NCBI GenBank assembly: GCA_027627225.1
Contig: CM051040.1
Coordinates: 29,121,634-29,185,633 of the forward strand
Origin: Congeria kusceri
Lineage: Eukaryota; Mollusca; Bivalvia; Myida; Dreissenidae
Direction: 5' to 3'
Length of the DNA: 64,000 bases
This document shows, piece by piece, positions 46,684 to 59,500 of the stretch. The position numbers and the translations under genes were made by a program. Numbering within the stretch: the first letter of the stretch is position 1; every line of letters starts with the position of its first letter. The notes under the pieces were generated by a model. It made no database searches. It had not been told where the DNA came from and was given only the letters and a program-made list of their open reading frames with translations.

Positions 46684-47535
46684 TTTATTTATTTATTTAT
46701 TTATTTATTTTTTTTTTATTTTTTTTTGTCAGATACACTTTATTCGCCAATATGCATAATACAGTACATACAATACATATGCAGTAATAGTTCAATACGG
46801 TACAAGCATATCATGTGACAATAATGACTGCCATTGCTATAACAATTACAAACATATAAAATAGAATTGTTAGGAAGGTAGGTCAATATCACAAAAACGA
46901 CTCCTGAAATTCTCACATACTTTTATAAAAATAGGATAAGACGTGTTTCTTGAATAACTGCAAAGGCTAGTTAACAACAATTCTAGAGACCGTGAGTTGT
47001 TGAGGTTACCATTTTATGTTAACAAAGAAAAGAAAAAAGAAAACGTTTTATTTGGAGACAAAAATATTATACTTTTCAGATGATTTACAAGTCGGTGCCA
47101 ATAGAAAAGTTTTACAATCATCACTAAAATCACTATCATCCAAGTTATGATAATGCAAATAAAAAGGTTAAGAAGGTAAATCAATATCACAAAAAGACTC
47201 CACCAATACCCACGAACTTTTATAAATGTCGGGTAAATGTGTTTTTTGCATAACTGCAAAGGCTAGTTTGCAACTATTTCGTAGACCATGAATTGTTGGG
47301 GTTACCAATTTACGTTTACAAAGATAAATATACCGTTTTATTTCAAGACAAAAAATGTTATATTTTTCAGATTGCTTACCAATTGATCCCAACACAAAGG
47401 TTTTGCAATCAAAACTAAAATTACTATCAATGTTTCTAATAGCAGACGTTATGTCATTAAGTAACACTTCTATGACATTACAACTCCAAAATAAATGATC
47501 AACTGTTTCTGTTTCTGTCTTACAGAAAGTACATT
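46684..47535 (-). mobile_element. 5'-truncated LINE inserted in the satellite
   Basis: On the minus strand the start (near 47533) encodes CTFCKTETETVDHLFWSC, the zinc-binding C-terminus found after reverse transcriptase in many non-LTR elements, followed by about 95 more codons to a stop at 47168. The plus-strand left end is (ATTT)n/poly-T, i.e. an A-rich 3' tail on the minus strand. About 300 bp is duplicated internally (47172-47470 against 46875-47171), and the second copy has lost frame. About 20 bp of the satellite unit is missing at the junction. Confidence 0.75.
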
Positions 47536-50500
47536 TGCTTATAGGACTTGGGGACTTCTAGTCAAAGTAATGCCGCATAGGCTGTCACATGCGTAAAGAA
47601 CTTGCGGGCTTCTTGTCAAAATAATGCCGCACGGACTTTCACATGCGTAAAGTACTAGGGTACGTCTTGTCAAAGTAATGCCATACGGGCAGTCACATGC
47701 TTATAGGAATTGGGGTCTTCGAGTCAAAGTAATGCCGCACGGGCAGTCACATGCTTATAGGGCTTGGGGACTTCTAGTCAAAGTAATGCCGCACGGGCTG
47801 TCACATGCTTATAGGAATTGGGGACGTCTTGTCAAAGTAATGCCGCACGGGCAGTCATATGCTTATAGGACTTGGGGACTTCTAATCAGAGTAATGTTGC
47901 ACGGGCTGTCACATGCTTATAGTACATGGGGACTTCAAGTCAAAGTAATGCCGCACGGGCAGTCATATACTTATAGGACTTGGGGACTTCTAATCAGAGT
48001 AATGTTGCACGGGCTGTCACATGCTTATAGTACATGGGCACTTCTAGTCAAAGTAATGCCGCCCAGGCTGTCACATGCGTAAAGTACTTGCGGGCTTCTT
48101 GTCAAAGTAATGCCGCACAGATTGCCACATTTGTAAAGTACTCGGGTACGTCTTGTCAAAGTAATGCCGCACCTGCAGTCACATGCGTATAGGACTTGGA
48201 GACTTCTTGCCAAAGTACTGCCGCACGGGTTGTCATATGCTTATAGGACTTGGGGACTTCTTGTCAAAGTAATGCGGCACTGGCTTTCACATTCTTGTTG
48301 GTTTTGGGGACTTCTTGTCAAAGTAATGCCGCACGGGCTGTCACATGCTTATAGGACTTGGGGACTTCTAGTCAAAATAATGCAGCACGGGATGTCACAT
48401 GCTTATAGGACTTGGGGACTTCTAGTAAAATTAATGCCGCACGGGCTGTAATATGCTTATAGGACTTGGGGACTTCTAGTCAGAGTAACGCCGCATAGGC
48501 TGTCACATGCTCATAGGTCTTGGGGTCTTCAAGTCAGTGTAATGCCGCACGGGCAGTCACATCCTTATAGGACTTGGGAACTTCCAGTCAAATTAATGTG
48601 GAACGGGCTGTCACATGCTTATACGACATGGGGACTTCTAGTCAGTGTAATGCCGCACGGGCAGTCACATGCTTACAGGACTTGGGGACTTCTAATCAGA
48701 GTAATGTTGCACGGGCTGACACATGCTTATAGTACATGGGGACTTCTAGTCAAACTAGTGCCGCACGGGCTGTCACATGCTTATAGGACTTGGGGACTTC
48801 TAGTTTAAGTAATGCCGCCCAGGCTGTCACATGCGTGTAGTACTTGCGGGCTTCTTGTCAAAGTAATGCCGCACAGACTGCCACATGCGGAAAGTACTCA
48901 GGTACGTCTTGTCAAAGTAATGCCGCACGGGCTGTCACATGCTTATAGGACTTGGGGACTTCTAGACAAAGTAATACCGCACGGGGTGTCACATGCTTAT
49001 CGGACTCAGGGACTTCTAGTCAAAGTAATGCCGCAACGGCTGTAACATGCTTATAGGACTTGGGGACTGCTAGTCAGAGTAATGCCGCACAGGCTGTCAG
49101 ATGCTCATTGGACTTGGGGACTTCTAGTCTGAGTAATGCCGCACGGGCTGTCACATGCTTATAGGACTTGGGGACTTCTAATCAGAGTAATGCTGCACAG
49201 GCCGTCACATGCTTATAGGACTTGGGGACTTCTAGTCAGAGTAATGCCGCACAGGCTGTCACATGCTTATAGGACTCGGGGACGTCTTTTCAAACTAATG
49301 CCGTACAGGCTGTCACATGCTTATAGGACTTGGGGACTTCTAGTCAAAGTAATGCCGCACGGGCTGTCACATGCTTATTGGACTAGGGGACTTCTAATCA
49401 AAATAATGCCGCACGGGCTGTGACATGCTTATAGGACTTGGGGACTTCTAGTCAAAGTAATGCCGCATAGGCTTTCACATGCGCAATGTACTTGCGGGCT
49501 TCTTGTCAAAATAATGCCGCACAGACTTTCACATGCGTAAAGTACTCGGGTACGTCTTGTCAATGTAATGCAGTCACATTCATATAGGAATTGGGGACTT
49601 GTTGTCAAAGTAATGCCGCACGGGCTGTCACATGCTTATAGGACTTGGGACTTCTAGTCCAAATAATGCCGCACGGGGTGTCACATGATTATTGGACTAG
49701 GGGACTTCTTGTCAAAATAATCCCGCACTGGCTGTAACATGCTTAGAGGACTTGGGGACATCTAGTCAGAGTAATGCCGCACGGGCTGTCACATGCTCAT
49801 AGGACTTGGGGACTTCTAGTCAGAGTAATGCCGCACGGGCTGTCATATGCTTATAGGACTTGGGGGCTTCTAGTCAGGGTAATGCCGCACGGGCGGTCAC
49901 ATGCTTATAGGACTTGGGGGCTTCTAGTCAGAGTAATGCCGCACAGGCTGTCACATGCTTATAGGACTTGGGGACTTCTAATCAGAGTAATGCCGCACAG
50001 ACTGTCACATGCCTAAAGAACTCGGGGACGTCTTGTCAAAGTAATGCCATACAGGCAGTCACATGCTGATAAGACTTGGGGACTTCTAGCCAAAGAAATG
50101 CCGCACTGGCAGTCACATGCTTATAGCACTTGGGGACTTCTAGTCAAAGTAATGCCGCACGGGCTGTAACAAGCTTATAGGACTTGGGGACTTCTAGTCA
50201 AAGTAATGCCGCCCGGGCTGTCACATGCTTATAGGACTCGGGGACGTCTTGTCAAAGTAATGCCGCACAGGCTGTCACATGCTTTTAGGACTTGGTGACT
50301 TCTAGTCAGAGTAATGCCGCACGGGGTGACACATGCCTATAGGACTTGGAGACTTCTTGTCAGAGTAATGCCGCACGTGCTGTCACATGCTTATAGGACT
50401 TGGGGACGTCTAGTCAAAGTAATGCCGCACGGGGTGTCACATGCTCATAGGTCTTGGGGACTTCTAGTCAAAGAATGCCGCACGGGCTGTAACATGCTTA

Positions 50501-53500
50501 TAGGACTTGGGGACTTCTAGTCAGAATAATGCCGCACGGGCTGTCACATGCTCATAGGACTTGGGGACTTCTAGTCAGATTAATGCCGCACGGGCTGTCA
50601 CATGCTTATCGGACGTGGGGACTTCTAGTCAGAGTAATGCCGCACAGGCTGTCACATGCTTATACGACTTGGGGTCTTCTAGTCAGAGTAATGCCGCACA
50701 GGCGGTCACATGCTTATAGGACTCGAGAGACGTCTTGTCAAAGTAATGCCGAACGGGCTGTCACATGCTTATAGGACTTGGGGACTTCTAGCCAGAGGAA
50801 TGCCGCACGGGCTGTCACATCCTTATAGGACTCGGGGACTTCTAGTCAAAGTAATGCCGCACAGACTGCCACATGCGTAAAGTACTCGGGGACGTCTTGT
50901 CAAAGTAATGCCCCGCCTGCAGTCACATGCTTACAGGACTTGGGGACTTTTAGAGAAAGTAATGCCGCACGGGCAGTCACATGCTAATAGGACTTGGGGA
51001 CATCTAGTCAAAGTAATGCCGCACGGGCTGTCACATGCTTATACGACTTGTGGACTTCTAGTCAAAGTAATGCCGCACCGGTTGTCAAATTCTTATAGGA
51101 CTTGGGGACTTCTAGTCAAAGTAATGCCGCACGGGCTATCACATGCTTATAGGACTTGGGGACGTCTTGTCAAAGTAATGCCGCACTGGCTGTCAAATGC
51201 TTATAGGACTTGGGAACTTCTAATCAGAGTAATGTTTTGCGGGCTGTCACATAATTATTGTACATGGGACTTCTAGTCAAAGTAATGCCGCACGGGCTGT
51301 CACATGCTTATAGGACTTGGGGACATCTAGTCTAAGTAATGCCGCATGGGCTTCCACATGCTTATAGTACTTGGGGTCTTCAAGTCAAAGTAATGCCGCA
51401 CGGGCTGTCAAATCCGTATAGGACTAGGGGATTGCTAGTCAAAGTAATGCCGCACGGGCTTTCACATGCTTATATGTCTTGGGGACTTCTAGTCAAAGTA
51501 ATGCCGCACGGGCTGTCACATGCTTATAGGACTTGGGGACTTCTAGTCTAAGTAATTCCGCCCAGGCTGTCACATGCGTGAAGTACTTGCGGGCTTCTTG
51601 TCAAAGTAATGCCGCACAGACTGTCACATGCGTATAGGACTTGGGGACTTCTAGTCAAAGTAATGCCGCACGTGGTGTCACATGCTTATAGGACTTGGGG
51701 ACTTCTATTCAAAGTAATGCCGCACGTGCAGTCACATGCTTATAGGACTTGGGGACTTCTAGTAAAAGAAATGCCGCACGGGCTGTCACATGCTTATAGG
51801 ACTTGGGAACTTCTAGTCAAAGTAATGCGGCACGGGCTGCCACATGCTTATATGACTTCGGGACTACTAGTCAAAGTAATGCTGCACGGGCTGTCACATG
51901 CTGATATGACTTTCTGACTTCTAGTCAAATTAATGGCGCACGGGCTATCACATGCTTATTGGACTTCGGGACTTCTAGTCGAAGTAATGCTGCACGGGCT
52001 GTCACATGCTTATAGGACTTCGAGACTTCTAGTCAAAGTAATGGCGCACGGGCTATCACATGCTTATAGGACTCGGGGACGTCTTGTCAAAGTAATGCCG
52101 CACGGGCTGTCAAATGCTTATAGGACTTCGGGACTTCTGTTCACAGTAATGCCGCAGGTGCTGTCACATGCTTATAGGACTCGGGGACGTCTTCTCAAAG
52201 TAATGCCGCACGGGCTGTCACTTGCTTATAGGACTCGGGGACGTCTTGTCAAAGTGACGCCGCACGGGCTGTCACATGCTTATAGGACTTGGGGACTTCT
52301 AGTAAGAGTAATGGCGCACGGGCTGTCACATGCATATAGGACTTAGGGATTTCTAGTCAGTGTAATGTCGCACGGGATGTCACATGCTTATAAGACTTCG
52401 GGCCTTCTAGTCAGAGTAACGGCGCACGGGCCATCACATGCTTATAGGACTTCGGGACTTCTAGTTAGTGTAATGGCGCACGGGCTGTCACATGCATATT
52501 GGACTTAGGGACTTCTAGTTAGTGTAATGGCGCACGGGCTGTCACATGCTTATAGGACTTGGGGACTTGTAGTCAGAGTAATGCATCACAGGCTGTCACA
52601 TGCTTTTCGGACTCGGGGACCTCTTGTCAAAGTAATGCCGCACGGGTTGTCACAGGCTTACAGGACTTGGGGACTTCTAGTCAGAGTAATGCCGCACAGG
52701 GTGTCAAATGCTTATAGGACTTGGGGACTTCTAGTCAGAGTAATGCTGCACGGGGTGTCACATGCTTATAGGACTTGGGGACTTCTAGTCAGAGTAATGC
52801 CGCACGGGCTGCCACATGCTTATAAAACTCGGGGACGTCTTGTCAAAGTAATGCCGCACGGGCTGTCACATGCTTATAGGACTTGTGGACGTATAGTCAA
52901 AGTAATTCCGCACGGGCTGACACATGCTTATAGGACTTGGTGACTTCTAGTCACAGTAATGCCGCACGGGCTGTCACATGCTCACAGGAACTGTTCACAT
53001 CTAGTCAAAATAATGCCGCACGGGCTGTCACATCCTTATAGGACTTGCGGACTTCTAGTCAGAGTAATGCCGCATGGGCTGTCACATGCTCATCGGACTT
53101 GGGGACTTCTAGTCAGAGAAATGCCGCACGGGCTGTCACATGCTTATTGGACTTGGGGACTTCTAGTCAGATAAATGCCGCACCGGCAGTAACATGCTTA
53201 TAGGACTTCGGGACTTCTAGTCAGAGAAATGGCGCACGGGCTATCACATGCTTATAGGACTTCGGGACTTCTAGTTTGTGTAATGGCGCACGGGCTGTCA
53301 CATGCATATAGGACTTAGGGACTTCTAGTTAGTGTAATGGCGCACGGGCTGTCACATGCTTATAAAACTCGGGGACATCTTGTCAAAGCAATGCCGCACG
53401 GGCTGTCACATGCTTATAGGATTTGGGGAGGTCTAGTCAAAGTAATTCCGCACGGGCTGTCACATGCTTATAGGACTTGGGGACTTCTAGTCACAGTAAT

Positions 53501-56500
53501 GCCGCACGGGCTGTCACATGCTTATAGGACTTGTTCACATCTAGTCAAAGTAATGCCGCACGGGCAGTCACATGCTTAATGGACTTGGGTACTTTTAATC
53601 AGAGTAATGACGAACGGGCTGTCACATGCTCATTGGTCTTGGGGACTTCTAGTCAGAGTAAGGCCGCACGGGCTGTCACATGCTTATTGGACTTGGGGAC
53701 TTCTCGTCAGAGTAATGCCGCACAGGCAGTCACATGCTTATAGGACTTGGGGTCTTCTAGTCAGATTAATGCCGCACCGACTGTCACATGCGTAAAGAAC
53801 TCGGGGACGTCTTGTCAAAGTAATGCCACACAGGCTGTCACATGCTTATAGGACTTGGGGACTTCTAGTCAGAGTAATGCCGCACGGGCTGTTACATGCT
53901 TTTAGGAGTCGGTAACGTCTTGTCAAAGTAATGCCGCACGGGGTGTCACATGCTTTTTCGACTTGGGGACTTGTAGTCTGAGTAATGCCGCACGGGCTGT
54001 CACATGGTTATAGGACTTGGGGAGTTCTACTGAAAGAAATGCCGCACGGGCTGTCACATGCTTATAGGACTTGGGGACTTCTAGACAAAGTAATTCCGCA
54101 CGGGCTGTCACATGCTTTTAGGACTTCGGGACTTCTAGTGAAAGTAATGCTGCACGGGCTGTCACATGCTTATAGGACTTTTGGACTTCTAGTCAAAGTA
54201 ATGGCGCACGGTATATCACATGCTTATAGGACTTCGGGACTTCTAGTCAAAGTAATGCTTCCAGGGCTGTCAAATGCTTATAGGACTTGGGGACTTGTAG
54301 TCAAAGTAATGGCGCACGGGTTGTAACATACTTATTGGACTTTGGGACTTTTAGTCAGAGTATTTCCGCACGGGCTGTCACATGCTTATAGGACTTAGGA
54401 ACTTGTAGTCAGAGTAATGCCGCACGGGCTGTCACATGCTTATATGACTTGGGGACATCTAGTCAAAGTAATGGCGCACGGGTTTCACATGCTTATAGGA
54501 CTCAGAGACGTCTTGTCAAAGTAATGCCGCACGGGCTGTCACATGCGTAAAGTCCTTGGTGACATCTTGTCAAAGTAATGCCGCAAGAGGTGTCACACGC
54601 TTATAGTACTTGGGGTCTTCTAGACGGAGTAATGCCGCACGGGCTTTCACATGCTTATAGGACTCGGGGAAGTCTTGTCAAAGTAATGCCGCACGGGCTG
54701 TCACATGCTTATAGGACTTGGGGACTTCTAGTCAAAGTAATTCCGCACGGGCTGTCACATGCTTATAGCACTTGTTGACATCTAGTCCAAGTAATGCCGC
54801 ACGGGCAGTCACATGCTTATAGGACTTGGGGACTTCTAGTCAGAGTAATGCCGCAGGGTGTGTCACATGCGTAAAGTACTCTAGGACGTCTTGACAAAGT
54901 AATGCGCACGGGCTGTCACATGCTTTTAGGACTTGGCAGCTTCTAGTCAGAGTAATGGCGCACGGGCTGTCACATGCTTATAGGACTCGGGGACGTCTTG
55001 TCAAAGCAATGCCGCACAGGCTGCCACATGCGTTAAGTACTCTAGGACGTCTTGTCAAAGTAATGTCGCACGGGCTTTCATATGCATATAAGACTTGGGG
55101 ACTTCCAGTCAGAGTAATGCCGCGCGGGGTGTCACATCGTTATAGGACTTGTGGACTCTAGTCAAAGTAAAGCCGCGCGGGCTGTCACATCCTTATAGGA
55201 CTCGGGGACGTCTTGTCAAAGTGGTGCCGCACGGGCTGTTACATGCGTAAAGTACTTGGTGACATCTTGTCAAAGTAATGCCGCACGGGCTGTCACATGC
55301 TTATAGTACTTGGGGACTTCTAGTCAGAGTAATGTCGCACGGGTTGTCACATGATTATAAGACTCGGGGTCGTCTTGTCATATTAATGCCCAACATGCTG
55401 TCACATGCTAATAGGACTTGGGGACTTCTAGTCAGAGTAATGCCTCACGGGCTGTCAAATTCGTAAAGTACTCGGGGTCGTCTTGACAAAGTAATGCCGC
55501 ACGGGCAGTCACATGCTTATAGCACTTGGGGACATCTAGTCAGAGTAATGCCGCACGGGCTGTCACATGCTTATAGGACTCGAGGACGTCTTGTCAATAT
55601 AATGCCGCATGGGCTGTTACATGCTTTTACGACTCGGGGACGTCTTGTCAAAGTAATCACGCACCGGGTGTCATAAGCGTAAAGTACTCGGGGACGTCTT
55701 GACAAAGCAATGCCGCGCGGGCTGTCACATGCTTATAGGACTTGGGGACTTCTAGTCAAATTAATGCCGCACTGGTAGTCACATGCTTATAGGACTTGGA
55801 GACTTCTAGTCAAAGTAATGCCACACGGGCTGTCACATGCTTATAGTACTTGCGGACCTCTTGTCAAAGTATTGCCGCACAGACAGTCGCATGCTTATAG
55901 GACTTCGGGACTTCTAGTCAAAGTAAATGCCGCACAGGCCGTCACATGCGTAAAGTACTTGCGGGCATCTTGTCAAAGAAATGCCGCACGGGCTGTCACA
56001 TGCTTATAGGACTTGTGGACTTCTAGTCAGAGTAATGCCGCACGGGCTGTCACATGCTTTGTGGACTTCTAGACAGAGTAATGCCGCACGAGGTGTCGCA
56101 TGCTTATTGGACTTGGGGTCTTCTAGTCAGAGTAATGCCGCACCGGCTGCCACATGCTTATAGGTCTCTCGGACGTCTTGTCAAAGTAATGTCGCCAGGG
56201 TTGTCATACCTTTAAAGGACTCGGGGACGACTTGTCAAAGTAATGCCGCACGGGCTGGCACGTGCTTATAGGACTTGGGGACTTCTAGTCAAAGTAATAC
56301 CGCACGGGCTGTCACATGCTTATATGACTTGGGGACTTCTAGTCAAAGAAATGCCGCACGGGCTGTATCATGCTTTTAGGACATGAGGACTTCTAGTCAG
56401 TGTAATGCCGCACGGGCTGTCACATGCTTATAGGACTTGGGGACATCTTGTCAGAGTAATGCCGCACTGGCTTTCACATGCTTATTGGACTTGGGGACTT

Positions 56501-59500
56501 CTAGGCAGAGTAATGCCGCACAGAATGTCACATGCGTAAAGAACTCGGGGACGTCTTGTCAAAGTAATGCCACACAGGCTGTCACATGCTTATTGGACTT
56601 TTGGACTACTAGTCAGAGTAATGCCGCACAGGCAGTCACATTCTTATAGGACTTGGGGACTTCTAGCCCGATTAATGCCGCACAGACTGTCACATGCGTA
56701 AAGAACTCGGGGACGTCTTGTCAAAGTAATGCCACACAGGCTGTCATATGCTTATAGGACTTGGGGACTTCTAGTCAGAGTAATGCCGCATGTGCTGTCA
56801 CATGCTTATAGGACTCGGTGACGTCTTGTCAAAGTAATGCCGCACTGGGTGTCACATGCTTTTTCGACTTGGGGACTTGTAGTCTGAGTAATGCCGCACG
56901 GGCTGTCACATGCTTATAGGACTCGAGGACGTCTTGTCAATGTAATGCCGCACGGGCTGTCACATGCTTTTACGACTCAGGGACGTCTTGTCAAAGTAAT
57001 CACGCACCGGGTGTCATTAGCGTAAAGTACTCGGGGACGTCTTGACAAAGCAATGCCGCGCGGGCTGTCACATGCTTATAGGACTTGGGGACTTCTAGTC
57101 AAATTAATACCGCACTGGTAGTCACATGCTTTTAGGACTTGGAGACTTCTAGTCAAAGTAATGCCGCACTGGCTGTCACATGCTTATAGTACTTGCGGAA
57201 CTCTTGTCAAAGTAATGCCGCACAGACAGTCGCATGCTTATAGGACTTCGGGACTTCTAGTCAAAGTAAATGCCGCACAGACTGTCAGATGCGTAAAGTC
57301 CTTGCGGGCTTCTTGTCAAAGTAATGCCGCACGGGCTGTCATATTCTTATAGGACTTGTGGACTTCTAGTCAGAGTAATGCCGCACGGGCTGTCACATGC
57401 TTATATGACTTGGGGACTTCTAGTCAGTGTAATGCCGCACTGGCTGTCACATGATTATAGGACTCGGGGACGTCTTGCCAAACTAATCCCGCACGGGCTG
57501 TCACATGCTTTGTGGACTTAAGGACTTCTAGACAGAGTAATGCCGCACGAGGTGTCGCATGCTTATTGGACTTGGGGTCTTCTAGTCAGAGTAATGCCGC
57601 ACGGGCTGCCACATGCTTATAGGACTCGCGAACGTCGTGTCAAAGTAATGCCGCCCGGGTTGTCATATCTTTAAAGGACTCGGGGACGACTTGTCAAAGT
57701 AATGCCGCACGGGCTGTAACATGCTTATAGGACTTGCGGACTTCTAATCAGAGTAATGCCGCACGGGTTGTCACATGCTTATAGGACTCCGGGTCGTCTT
57801 GTCAAAGTAATGCCGCACATGCTGTCACATGCTTATAGGGCTTGGGGACTTCTAGTCAGAGTAATGCCGCACGGGGTGTCAAATGCGTACAGTTCTCGGC
57901 GACCTCTTTTCAAAGTAATGCCGCTCGGGCAGTCACATGCTTATAGGACTTGGGGACATCTAGTCAGAGTAATACCGCACGGGCTGTCACATGCTTGTAG
58001 GACTCGGGCACGTCTTGTCAACGTAATGCCGCACGGACTGTCTCATGCTTATAGGACTCGGGGACGTCTTGTCAAAGTAATGACGCACCGGGTGTCACAT
58101 GCGTAAAGTACTCGGGGACGTCTTGTCAAGGTAATGCCGCACGGGCAGTCACATGCTTATAGGACTTGGGGACTTCTAGTCAAGGTAATGACGCACGGTC
58201 TGTCACATGCTTATAGTACTTGGGGACTTCATGTCAAAGTAATGCCGCACAGGCAGTCACATGCTTATAGGACATGGCGACTTGTAGTCAAAGTAATGCC
58301 GCACAGGCTGTCACATTCGTAAAGTACTTGCGGGCTTCTTGTCAAAGTAATGCAGCACAGACTGTCACATGCGTAAAGTTCTCGGCTACGTCTTTTCAAA
58401 GTAATGCCGCACATGCAGTCACTTGCTTCTAGGTCTTGGGGACTTCTAGAGCAAGTAATGCCGCACGGGCTATCACATGCTTATAGGACTTGGGGACTTC
58501 TAGTCTAAGTAATGCTGCACGGGCTGTCACATGCTTATTGGACTTGGGGACTTCTAGTCAAAGTAATGCCGCACGTGCTGCCACAAGCTTATTGGACATG
58601 GGGACTTCTAGTCAGAATAATGCCGCACAGGCTGTCACATGCTCATAGGACTTGGGGACTTCTAGTCAGAGTTATGTCGCACGGGCTGTCTCATGCTTAT
58701 AGGACTTGGTGACTTCTAGTCAGAGTTATGCCGCACGGGCTGTCACATGCTTATTGGACTTGGGGACTTCTAGTCAGAGTAATGCCACACAGGCGGTCAC
58801 ATGCTTATAGGAATTTATGACTTCTAGTCAGAGTAATGCCGCACAGACTGTCACATGCGTATAGAACTCGGGGACGTCTTGTCAAAGTAATGCCACACAG
58901 GCTGTCTCATGCTTATAGGACTTGGGGACTTCTAGTCAGAGTAATGCCGCACGTGCTGTCACATGCTTATAGGTCTCGGGGACGTCTTGTCAAAGTAATT
59001 CCGCATGGGGTGTCACATGCTTTTAGGACTTGGGGACTTCTAGTCAGAGTAATGCCGCACTGGGTGTCTCATGCTTATATGACTTGGGGACTTCTTGTCA
59101 AAGTAATGTTGCACGGGCTGTCACATGCTTATAGGACTCGGGGACGTCTTGTCAAAGTAATTCCGCCCGGGCTGTCACATGCTTATAGGACTCTGGGACG
59201 TCTTGTCAAAGTAATGCCGCACGGGCTGTCACATGCTTATAGGATTCGGGGACGTCTTGACAAAGTAATGCCGCACGGGCTGTCACATGCTTTTTGGACT
59301 TAAGGACTTCTAGTCAGAGTAATGCCGCACGGGGTGTCACATGCTTATAGGACTTGGGGACTTCTAGTCAGAGTAATGCCGCACGGGCTGCCACATGCTT
59401 ATAGGACTCGGGGACGTCTTGTCAAATTACTGCCGCCCGGGCTGTCACATTCTTGACGGACTCGGGGACGACTTGTCAATGTAATGCCGCACGGGCTGTC

